A stretch of 64,000 nt of DNA, taken from Haliclystus octoradiatus (Eukaryota; Cnidaria; Staurozoa; Stauromedusae; Haliclystidae). The DNA is taken from contig OU744449.1 in assembly GCA_916610825.1 (NCBI GenBank), positions 12,283,520-12,347,519 on the forward strand, written 5' to 3'. The notes beneath the pieces were generated by a model that had not been told where the DNA came from, did not search any database, and saw nothing but the letters and a program-made list of their open reading frames with translations. Below, piece by piece: positions 1-10,481 of this stretch; the stretch's first letter is position 1, and each line of letters starts with the position of its first letter. A program made the position numbers and the translations under genes.

Positions 1-145
1 GTTGCAAGCAAAATATGTTAGAATTTAAGCTGAGGTATTAGTTACAGGAATGGATCTTTCGGTAGAAGTAAAAGAAACATGATCCTTTATATAAACACTT
101 ATTAAATGTTGATAACATTAGGATTAGTGGATTACAGTACATACC

Positions 146-1500
146 TTCGAAATGAATGAAAACACCATCCTTTCGGCGGTACGGCTTTCTCTGCCTAATT
201 ACCACTGCCGGCATTACTGCAAATATAAATAAATAATAGATTGAATAAATGCGTTATAATAATTCACTTTGCAATTTACAAAATAAACATTTTTCAAAAT
301 ATTTCACTGTCTAATCGGCCAATAACTTCTGAAGTTACGAATAATAACTTTACAAACAAATTTATTTACATCAAGTGTGTTGCATTGACCAGATGAACAA
401 CAATGACTATAGTTACTGTACTATTGAAGCAACTGATAAAATGCATACCTCAATGCAGAGTTTGTTGCCAAGATCTTAGTAGTCGCAGAACAAGAGTTTT
501 AACATCGATCTGGACCTTTCTGACCGGGCATTTTGTATTGTTATATTTCAAGTCAATTGCACACTAAAATATGATATGATATAAATTTGCCGCACAAATT
601 ACAAACTCTGCAGTCTGGCTCTCACTCACACATGACTTGGGCACAACACTGCTTTTTAAACTGTTTTCTGTCATCCAACTAGATATGCATGGCACAGATT
701 CAACAGTTTGAACTTTGCAATTTTTGTCATGGCATATAATAAATTGCAAAATCTGTACACAATTCCCAAGGCAAGCAATATATAAAATATAGGATATATC
801 CCCGAATAAAACTGTCTAAATCAATTATCAAACAACCTTATATAAAATATGGAGTATACATAACTTTTTGCTTCATAGCAGTTACCGATATCACTCAGGA
901 CAAAATACGGTATTGTTACTGTATGCCTTGCATTGCCGTTTACGGTTGATAGCAAAGAAAATGTTGATCTTAAATTATATCTGAATGACTCTATTTGAGA
1001 AATTGTAATTTATGAAAATGAGAGAGAGCTAGGTAGATCAAAGTATCAAACAACTAAAAAGGATCACAAGATAGATGAGAAATAATTATGATTACAATTA
1101 ATACCAATGTCCAATCATATGCGCAATTCATACCCTTTTTCCGAAGCTCCGGCTTTCCTTTCTTGACAGTAGCCATGACCATGTCACCACTGGCAGCTGC
1201 TGGAAGTCGATTAAGACGTCCTCTGATTCTTTTGACAGAAATTACATACAGATTTTTACCACCAGTGTTGTCTGCGCAATTCATTACAGCTCCGACTGGG
1301 CAAGCCACAGCTATGCGGAATTTATTCCCGCAAGCTCCTCCGGCTGTAGGAATAAAACACAGACATATTTATGAATTAGTGTGGATCGTGGCATACACTG
1401 TTGTTTGAAGCAGTACACATTCAATAATTTCATTTCTTAAAGTAGGATGCATCGGATATAATTTTGTCTAATTCAAAATCGTACCTCTCTTGGCTGACAT
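146..1500 (-). CDS. RPL23: Ribosomal protein uL14 (RPL23), 3' end off the window
   Basis: Large-subunit cytosolic ribosomal protein uL14, which sits at the subunit interface. Three exons are visible: 1500-1485 (starts MSAKR), 1343-1134 and 216-146, all with GT..AG junctions in phase 1. Exon 2 encodes the family core, including [38 protein letters not shown] and [10 protein letters not shown]; exon 3 encodes [18 protein letters not shown]. The reading stops at the codon split before the expected DNAG segment, so the C-terminal exon(s) lie to the left of base 1. The start is the only ATG in frame before the short basic N-terminus, as in other animals. Identity to human RPL23 is very high in the core, so the family call is safe. 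An overlapping plus-strand frame (1088-1408) is a shadow of exon 2. Confidence 0.95.
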
Positions 1501-2020
1501 TTTGATTGAGTTTTATTAAAAGAGAACCCTACTTGCAAGCGCGCGACTATGAGGTCGTATTTTCACTGATACGCGGCTGTTTCAAAAGGACATCAGAGAT
1601 GCTAAATTTTCAAAATACCGTTAGCTATAGCATAAATTCCATATTAAGCTGGTAATTAGCTGCTGGTGTGCACTGTGCTGTGTGGTGTGGTGTATTGGCT
1701 AGATAACTGGGAACTGGCAACTAGTAACTACTAAGCTTTAGCAAAGTTTAGCTTCACTAAATTAGCTAGGAACTTTGTTCTTTGTTGCAACTTGTAAGTA
1801 TGTAAACTTGTAGCTTTATTTAATTTAATTAATTGTAAAGCGTTGTCTTACTGAGCAGTGAGCTGAGCTGAGTTACATATCCAGATAGGGCTCAATCAAG
1901 CCTCAATGAATGCAATATTTAACATTGAAATTTGAACAGAGCTTTGATGAATAAAATACTTGATTAATAATATTTATGTTGTAATATCTATTCAAGTTCG
2001 AATAAAAAGAAAGTAATGTA
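1501..2020. other. RPL23 upstream/intergenic, no gene seen
   Basis: This stretch holds the upstream region of RPL23, with no open frame of note. A pyrimidine-rich TOP-like start site could not be pinned down. The sequence is AT-rich with short direct repeats around 1670-1760. Confidence 0.4.
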
Positions 2021-2024
2021 GACA

Positions 2025-2205
2025 GTGTCGCCCTACCGAAGGCACCCGTACCACTCCTCTATTTCTATGGTACTCATTTGATGTTTCAGATAAAGTTAAG
2101 GCTGAGTTGACCTTCGGGCGATTTGAACCACAGTCGATTAGATATGACCCAATCTGAAGTTCGGTCGCTCTGCCATCTGTGTAACAACCTCTTTACAGGC
2201 GACTA
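2025..2205 (-). repeat. tRNA-derived SINE, degraded
   Basis: On the minus strand the segment reads like a tRNA-derived SINE head. An A-box-like GATGGCAGAGCGACCGAA is followed by a B box GGTTCAAATC at normal spacing. The non-tRNA part then reads GGTCAACTCAGCC... ATGAGTACCATAG, a block recalled from tRNA-derived SINEs of several marine animals. It ends near the GGTACGGGTGCC stretch at about 2040-2050. No clear target duplication was found. The assignment rests on promoter boxes and this recalled block, not on a search. Confidence 0.6.
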
Positions 2206-2683
2206 TGAGTTAAGATGGGGACGGAAAGTAGAGATCCCGCAATCCTGGATAGCTGATTGGTATATTTGATTGTGGTAATTGTGAGCCGTTTTACTATAAC
2301 GATAATCGGAACGCACTCACCGAATTAAACGAAGTATAAGAAACTCCGGAGTTGATTGATCAATGTCGAGTACCATTGAAGAGACACACCAAATTCGGTA
2401 ATGACACATCTTTAGATTTTCTCCAATAGGGCCTATATTTCATGAATATTCAGTAAAATTGAATACAATGGACTAAACTTGTAATAATGATAATATAAAC
2501 TGATCAACTATATAACTGTGATCAATTTGACAACTCTGAAACAACAACTGGTAAATAATACATTTACATGAACTTTTATAGTATTTTCTAGGTTACGTTG
2601 CAAAAAGTGGTGCAATATTAATTTTGATTACATAAACATTAATATTGCTGAATCATACACTAATTTGTTTCTCTAATTACTTT

Positions 2684-3836
2684 CATGGCTTGTATTCCTG
2701 AAATCACACGCGTGCGACAAAACGCACGCCCCAGAAATCTAAGGCGTGCGATGGCGTGCAATCATTTGTTACCACGACGACACGATAACCGATTGTCAGG
2801 GCAACACGATTTCAAGCTGTTTTACAAATCGTTTTTACTGGTGATAAATACAAACTAGACATCACGTTTATTATTTAAAGTTAGGGATTTTATATTCATG
2901 TTAAAAAAAAATTCTGCTTTTTTAATGTAATATTGAAACAAACACAATTTTGAAAACACTCCTGCTCCTGCCTGAAGATCTCATTTCACAGTTATTCGCT
3001 TGATTGATTCTAATAAAACAGGAAGTTGAAAGGCGGTAACTTTTTCTAACAATATCACACTAGTAACTTTTTTCAAGGTGTTGAATTTCAATACAATAAA
3101 AATTAGGCGAAAGTCAAAACAGTAATCGAATATTCGACAATGCATTATTCGATTCTAATTGAATAATTAATCAAAATCTCTTGTTCTATTTGTTACCATG
3201 CAAGTAGACAATAAAAACACAAACAAAACCTTTTCCACGACTGCAAGAAATGTGTTGAAAACATCAAATTCAACTTAACTATCTTTACATAGATTTTGAA
3301 AAAGATTTTGAATACATAGATATAACAGTTTGTTCGCTCAGTTTGCTTCGACATTAGTTTACAGAATTCATGTTACTCAACGCGCTTTATGCTTCATCAC
3401 GGCTGTTCGATCAATTAATTGTCATAGCAACAGAGTCTGGAATAGAACTAATGGCGCGTAACTTGAGATCTTCTTTGTTATGGTAATTAGGGGGAATTCC
3501 GTAGACCATTCAAGCATGCAAAAGACGTCGCTTTGAATGGATTTGTTGCGTGTTTGTTTCGTATTTTATATCGGCAAAAAGAGCATTTGACTTTGAAGAA
3601 AAATTTATCCAAGAAAGGTTGCTTTATATTTGGAAACAAGCATATTTAAATTAATTTAAATAATCGAATTGCATCCCTAATAAAAATAAATTTTTGTTTG
3701 CTTTAATAAAGCTTCACATTGATATATTCGAAAAAAGGAAAAGAAAGTAGGCGTGCGATAGATCGCACGCCTTGGAACGCGGAGGCGTGTGCGGAGGTGT
3801 GCGCGTGCGATCGCACGCCTCGGAATACAAGCCATG
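2684..3836. mobile_element. Non-autonomous DNA transposon with 8-bp TSD
   Basis: The ends are a 15-bp perfect terminal inverted repeat, CATGGCTTGTATTCC at 2684-2698 and its complement at 3822-3836. Both are flanked by the identical 8-bp direct repeat ATTACTTT (2676-2683 and 3837-3844), a perfect target site duplication. Next to each end are GC-rich, CpG-rich subterminal blocks made of GCGTGCGA-like repeats in both orientations, in an otherwise AT-rich element. No transposase frame survives. An 8-bp duplication fits hAT or P superfamily transposases. The CATG start is more P-like than the usual CAG of hAT, but this is a guess. Confidence 0.85.
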
Positions 3837-4013
3837 ATTACTTTTACTCTATATTTAACTAATAGCATAAGATTTATTCTAGATTATGACGTTTATGATA
3901 TGTAAAATGATTACGTCATCTTGAAATAGAGGCTACTGGTAAATGTTCTATTGTAAGTATATGTCGCCAACAACAATCTGAGCTAATCCTCCTTCATTCC
4001 TATAAATTGCTTC

Positions 4014-5291
4014 AGTGGCGGGGCGGCTTGTCAGCATTTTTGTAGGGAGGACAGAGGGTGTTTCACCAGGCGAAATCCCCTCAAAAGTGTTGTTTAACCC
4101 TCCATCACGCAACTATGCCCAGAAAGCCTTCCATATTATGATATGTTGCTGAAATTTGAATATTTTTATGATTATTGAAGTCTATTGACTAAGTTATCTC
4201 ATCTTATTGACGCAAAGGCTTTACTTGAAAGCTTATGGGCAAGCATCATGTCTGCCCAAAACATTGTTTAATTTTGTACTATTAGCGCTTGCGAATAAAC
4301 ATAGAAGTTGAGTAAGTAGCAAAACAATTGTTCTTTGTGGGCAAAGTGTGCTCTAGCCTTCTCAACGCCTGCTAAAAAGAAAGCGTTGGCACTTTTGTGC
4401 TGATGGCTTTGAATGAATTGCTGCTTGCGTCAACGCTTTGTGGTGAATAACCTCCATGGCGATAGAAAGTTGTCGCGCTTATTAATAGGGCGTCAAACGG
4501 CAAATAATTATAAAACTATGTTACTGAAAGCAGTACTGTGTAGAACGTGTAGATTCGTAGATGTCAGTCTTGGGCAGCCATTAGGTCTAAATAAATTCTG
4601 GGCGTGTCGTCCAATGTCAACACTGACGTTAAGTTACGACTGTTCAGACACACAATAAAACCTGTTATATTATATGCATCTGAAACGTGGGTTCTCTCAA
4701 CCACACTATTGACCCGACTTGACTCAGCTTATGACGCCATGCTTTGGCATGCTCGAGGAATACATTGACTCAACTTACTGTCTACTGCTAAACTTAAAAA
4801 ACTTTCCCCTTCTGCCTGCTATCGCTCACCAACGTCAGATGTCCTTTTAATGGTCACATTGAAAGATCAAAGATGTATGCCCCTCAACCACTGCATGACA
4901 TCCTTCACTGGCAACCGAATGAGATGTTTCGACGGGGCTATGGGAGAGTAGTATCTTTTCATAATATTTTGTAATGTGAATTGTGTTATTTACAAGTTTC
5001 TTTGTCAGCTATGTCTGACCTTTCTTTGTGGCGTTCTTTGTGTGGCAAAAATGTGAGGTGTAAGAGGGACGGCACATACCTATAATGTGACTGTCTATGC
5101 TACTACTGCTTCTTCTACTGTACTTACCAAAGCAGAATTTCGTATGTAATAAAATACATTAAACTATTCGAACAGGCAAGAATATTAAATTAAGGATAAT
5201 TTATGTCATTAAAACATGCTTTCTTGAATAACTAGTTGAAATGACTGGGAAGACACTGCCCCGCGTGCCCATATATGGACGAGCCACCACT
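4014..5291. mobile_element. Possible decayed hAT-like element
   Basis: The left end reads CAGTGGCGG..CTTGTC at 4014; the right end at about 5277-5291 reads GACGAGCCACCACTG, whose complement is CAGTGGTGGCTCGTC, a hAT-like terminus. The flanking octamers (AATTGCTT and GATTGCCC) match only in part. If real, this old element carries the LINE fragment at 4413-5150 inside it. Terminal similarity is short and the boundaries are uncertain. Confidence 0.35.
4413..5150 (+). mobile_element. Degraded non-LTR retrotransposon 3' end
   Basis: Around 4620-4780 the translation, with frame breaks, gives KLRLFRHTIKPVILYASETW, then VLSTTLLTRLDSAYDAMLWH. This is the typical post-RT region of LINE ORF2 proteins, where a 'PVLLYG.E.WTL' motif precedes a leucine-rich helix. 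Multiple stops and frameshifts show it is dead. The tail (about 5030-5125, containing AGAGGGACGGCACATACC) recurs in reverse orientation at 12355-12440, so it is probably the 3' UTR of the same family. Confidence 0.6.
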
Positions 5292-5571
5292 GGATTGCCC
5301 GTCGCCTGATCACGATGAATGATGATCGAAACTTCAACTTTGTCTTTAAGTAGCAAATACGACTGTTTGATTATCTGGCTATTTTCATGCGATTTTATTT
5401 ATATATTTTAGGCATATCTATTAAGCTATATACAATAAACATACTTTACTTAAGGCCTGTTATTAATGTCCTAGAAAATAGAAATTGTTGTTGATATTGG
5501 GCTATGTCAAAGCAATGTCTCTCAGCCGGCAGGTCTATGCATATTATGGTACGGCAGAGCCACCCCTGGGA

Positions 5572-6480
5572 TCATAGTTCAAGTCTCTCTGAACTCGCTC
5601 GCAAATATATATTTTCGCAAAAAAGAATATTTTTGTTTCTGCCTGCGGAATACAAGAATACGCTAAAGTGACCGATGCCTCCAAGATCATAGTTGACAAG
5701 CGTCATTCTCTGCAAACTTGTGTGTTGATATAATACAGGGTAGGTACAGGCCATACAGGGTTCTTGTAGTGTGAATGTCTACGGGGAAGAAAAGAAGAAG
5801 GATTATTAATAATTGTTTGGGCGAAAACAACATAATTATGGTAGAGACAAATTTTTCTAACAACTATTGCCAACTTTAATTATATATAAAATCAAATGTT
5901 TATTATATATTTTAAAATTTTTGTAATGCTGCTTGATTGAACCTTGCATCAATTTTGTGGATCTTAGATGTTCTATGATCTTCAACAGTCTTCGTCAGTT
6001 ATTTTTCTTTATAATAATTTTTTACATACTGATACTTGCTGGAAATCAAACTTGATCCTCCTGCCTAAGCCTTTTTCATCGCGGCTCAAACAAAGCTATC
6101 AAAGCTATGCATTATCCATGGTGTTACACAAGCAATTGTACCAAAATGATACAGTATTGATGTTTGAATTTTGAAAATAAATCAGTTTATTTGGAGTCCT
6201 CAGATAAAGATGGCATGTTCATGTTTTGAGATGCGATGGGTCAGGTGTTTTCGAGTGAAAACGTTACTTTAATTTATTTCGCTATCGATTTTTATCGGAG
6301 AGAAGTAACACTGTGTTGTTATAGGCATATGCATATCACAAATCCAAATTAAATTTCTTCCGGTTTCTTTTCTAAAAGTTATTGTAAAATAATGGCGCCA
6401 AACCGGTCAAGCACAAGTTTATTTATTTCTATAGCGCCATTTCAAAATTGCTCAATAGCGCTTTACAAACTATAAAGTTA
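5572..6480. other. Intergenic, no gene supported
   Basis: Only short open frames are seen (5572-5754 minus; 5968-6174 plus), without recognisable motifs. The stretch 6405-6480 (TATAGCGCCATTTC, then CAATAGCGCTTTACAA) resembles the 3' ends of dispersed retroelements that are often followed by simple-repeat tails, as happens here. Confidence 0.35.
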
Positions 6481-6511
6481 CGAAAACTATAGGTAATAAC
6501 TGGTTTAATAA

Positions 6512-6996
<485 letters not shown>

Positions 6997-6999
6997 TTT

Positions 7000-7530
7000 C
7001 TTTTTTTGTTTTTAGATTTTTATAAAATATGATAGGATAAGATATATACGAGTTAAAAAGTGATGACTATTGCTAAAAACTGTTCTGTCATTTAAAATGA
7101 GTTAAAAGCAGTTGTTAAAATTTACAGTTGATGGCTTGTTTAAAAGTAATGTTTTGATAGTTTGTTCAAAATTGTCTAATGACATGATATATTTGATGAC
7201 GCTATTGTACATATGGGCCTACATATTCCATAGAACAGATGCGGCATGTCTAAATGCTCGAAGTCCATGCCTTTCAAGTTTGTACTTTGGAATGCACATC
7301 TTTCTCAAGTTTGTGGATCTCAGTGTTCTTTGCGGTTTGTAAACTGAAATGATAGTGATAAGGATTGTTCATTTGATAGTGATCAATTAAGATCGCCATT
7401 ACTGTACTACTTTCTATTACATTATCATTATTTTAAGGGTAAGCATATTAGTTATACTTGTAAAAGTGTTGTGCCACCTGCATGTATTTAAACCTTTTTA
7501 AATTATGTGAATAAATTCTATTCTATTCTA
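7000..7530 (+). repeat. Possible LINE 3' tail with ATTCT repeat end
   Basis: The segment ends in AATAAATTCTATTCTATTCTA (7510-7530), a short (ATTCT)n tail after an AATAAA-like signal. That is a common ending of CR1/L2-type LINEs and mobilised SINEs. The 76-codon frame at 7112-7342 has no recognised motif. Weak evidence. Confidence 0.25.
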
Positions 7531-9110
7531 TGATCGAATATAAGACCGTTGAAAGTCGACCATCACAATGCTCGAAACAGGATCACGGCCTTAGGAAGCT
7601 GTTATGAACTCAGAATCCAGCCATATTATACAACCCGTTTTGTGTTTGAATACGTTTCTGTTTTTTAAGTTTTCATCGGTCAAGCGTGGCGGTTAAAATA
7701 TGTATCCCGGATATTGAGAGCTTACTTCTTTAGACAGAGAAATACTTTCTATTAGTAGCCTATAAGTTATTCTTGTGGTTTTTTTTCTTTTCACAATCAT
7801 CATCCCTCTAAAAATGCAGCAAAAGTAACAAATTGGTGTCTCACTCCTTTTCTACCATCAGGAACCCGTTTATTTTTCATAAGAAGGCTTAGACCAGAAA
7901 ATATTTCATGTTTTGGTCTATAATTAAAAAACGGCTGATCCAAATGACAATCTGCTTTCAGAATGATCATTTCAACGTTCAGTTCAATATGCAGAAATAT
8001 TTTTATCTGAGATCCAACAAAGAGATATACCGGTATGTCTCTAAAGTAAAAATATGCAAACTTTAACTTTTTACAAGCGGCTACACCTCTTTCATTTACA
8101 CTTGAAAGAAAAATATCCAAAACTAAAATTGTTGACTTTAGAGACTCATATCTCTTTTGCTGTTCTTCAAAGCTAGATAAAATATATCCGTACATCTTCA
8201 GCTGAGTGATCGATCATTCTGAGGGCAGTTTCCATTTGGTTTAGCAGTTGTTTTTAAGATACAGAAACTGGAAATGTTTAATCTATTTTCAGTGTAAACC
8301 CACCGGGTTCCTAGTGACGGAAAAAGAGTGAAACACAAAAATAACCTGAAAGAGCCACTAAGGGGTAATGACCCCGCAAAGCAAAAACACAAGAACAACA
8401 GGTACAAATAGAAGATGCTTCCCTATCTGTAAAAGCAACCTCCCAATATTTAGGATATACATTTTAATTCGTCTGACTACTGTGCAGTGATACAGGTTCA
8501 ATTCCTGATATTGTCATTAGATAGATAATATTATTTTATTATCATTATTTATGTTTCAATCATGTTTCTATGTTATGTATTGTTTATAATATGTATGCAT
8601 TGCTTCAATTAAAAGCGAAAAAAAGGAACGCGTGTTGCACCTAATGGCTTGTCTTCAAATTGCTTTCTCAAACTGAATTGTCGCTCATTATTATAGTTCC
8701 TCCTTGCAATCATGGATATCGATCTATAAATTAGCTGTAGCATACTAGTATTAAATCGAAAATATTATTTGTAGAAATTAGAGATAACATCCTGTTATAA
8801 AAGACTTGGAAACAGACCAATTTGCAAGCACTTTATACGTAACTTTCTATATTCTTCTTCATAATAAGTCTTACAAATAAATTATTTAATTCATAAATGC
8901 GTAGCATCAGTACAGCAAAATATCCCAATTTACAAAACTTCATCAACAACATATATGTAATATTTTCAATAAAAATTCCAATTCGACTGCTGGTACGGGG
9001 AAAAAATAAAATTGACGATATTTGTTAACATTGTTGACCATCAGTCTCAGTCAAACAGTTTGTTGATTGGAAGTGAAATCTGATTTAATAAGATTCAAGA
9101 GAAATACAAT
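7531..9110. other. Intergenic, unrecognised minus-strand frame only
   Basis: The longest frame is 131 codons on the minus strand (8195-7800). Its protein shows no motif I recognise, no splice-supported extension and an AT-driven composition, so I do not call it a gene. The rest shows nothing identifiable. Confidence 0.35.
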
Positions 9111-9115
9111 CCTTA

Positions 9116-9242
9116 CCCCTGCGAAAAACAGTTCAGGAGTTCATGAACAGTTCATGAACAGTTCATGGAAATTTGGGGCCATTTAACGTTCATGAACTAT
9201 TCATGAACTGTTCATGAACTCCTGAACTGTTTTCGCAGGGGT
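9116..9242. mobile_element. Foldback MITE of the GTTCATGAAC family
   Basis: Nearly the whole 127 bp is one palindrome: CCCCTGCGAAAAACAGTTCA at the left and its complement at the right, with TA on both sides (9114-9115, 9243-9244), as expected for Tc1/mariner-type insertion. The arms are made of repeated GTTCATGAAC/CAGTTCATGAA words. Relatives occur at 60956-61135 and, less complete, near 10200-10300, 11750-11890, 12540-12610, 55310-55390, 58180-58335, 58745-58860 and 61400-61570. Confidence 0.8.
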
Positions 9243-9519
9243 AAATGGTGGTCTCGTTTTAAAGCTGTGATGTACATGACTGGATAAGGGGGTGACAATT
9301 TGTCTCTACACATAGCATCCCTTAAGCATAAATGCTTGATTATTGGAAGACCCGTAGTAATTTACAGGACTTAGCTATTATATCAGTAAGTTTCTACTTA
9401 TTAATTTTGTAATAAAAGTAAACGATAAAATAGACGTTGATTGAGCTTTCAACATTGCTTATGTCATCTTCAGAAATATAGTTTTTAAAAGAAAAATTAT
9501 TTAAAATACATGGGTTCAG

Positions 9520-9793
9520 AAGTGTTAAGTTATACAATGTGCTAGAAGCAGGATGCGTTAATAACAATAGATTATTATAGACAAAGGCAAGAACAATAGC
9601 TTTTCAATATCCTGCTGGGAAAAGCCGAGATTTGACTGAGTCAGACTGAGAGGTTTGGCTTGATCAAATCTTTCAATCAAATCTCGGCTTTTCCCAGCAG
9701 GATATTGAAAAGCTATTGTTCTTGGCTTTGTCTATAATAATCCATTGTTATTAACGCATCCTGCTTCTAGCACATAGTATAACTTAACACTTT
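9520..9793. repeat. Long inverted repeat (hairpin), about 120-bp arms
   Basis: The left arm (9520 to about 9641) and right arm (about 9672-9793) are near-perfect reverse complements. For example GCTTTTCAATATCCTGCTGG on the left matches CCAGCAGGATATTGAAAAGC on the right, and AAGTGTTAAG at one end matches CTTAACACTT at the other. The loop is about 30 bp. No coding frame. Probably a foldback element; arm identity suggests recent origin or gene conversion. Confidence 0.85.
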
Positions 9794-10481
9794 TGATTAT
9801 TATAGCTAGGAATAATCGTTAAAAAATTAAAGAGAAAAAAAGAAACAAGTATTTTGGTTTATAATATTAATTAATATTAACAAAACCTTGCTATCTCAAG
9901 GCACAGAGGACCTTCATAAACTTAGCAGCTCATGAAAAGTTCATCAAATAGGCCATTTTAAATTCATGAACTGTTTATGATATGCTTTTGTACTGCTCAT
10001 CAAAGATTATAAATTTCATGAACCTGTTTTACTGCAAGTGCAATCTAGAGATGTGACGGTTTTTGAATTTTAATTTCAGGGCATGTGTAACGGATGAAGA
10101 ATAAATATGGAAATTTTCATCAGAATGCATCTTAATTATAAGGTCAGGCTAAATCAATCAAGTCAATGAATTAAATGATATCAGTTATTATCCCTATAAA
10201 AACTTAAAACAGTTCATGAAAAATTTGTTCATTTAACATTTATGAACTAGTTCATGAACTGTTCTTGAACTGCTTATAAGTTGTTCACGCAAAGTTCATA
10301 TATATTTATAAAGCATGAACCGTCAGTTAGTGAGCTCAACAGTCGTTTTTTTTGCAATGGTATGTCCTTGTTCATTGATCATTTGTATTTTATTGACACT
10401 GTTTAGTCCTAATCATGGTTTAATTGTTCATTGTAGGATACAGAGCACTCTTTCAAGAATTAAATCTTAGAGCTTCCCTGT
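9794..10481. other. TERT upstream region
   Basis: This is the sequence immediately 5' of the TERT start. It holds a diverged cluster of TTCATGAACTGTTC words (about 10205-10300) from the foldback MITE family, so part of the TERT upstream region is transposon-derived. No TATA box can be assigned with confidence. Confidence 0.4.

Noticed and set aside
1088-1408. 106-codon plus-strand frame
   Set aside because: Antisense shadow of RPL23 exon 2.
7800-8195. 131-codon minus-strand frame
   Set aside because: No motif, no splice support, AT-driven composition.
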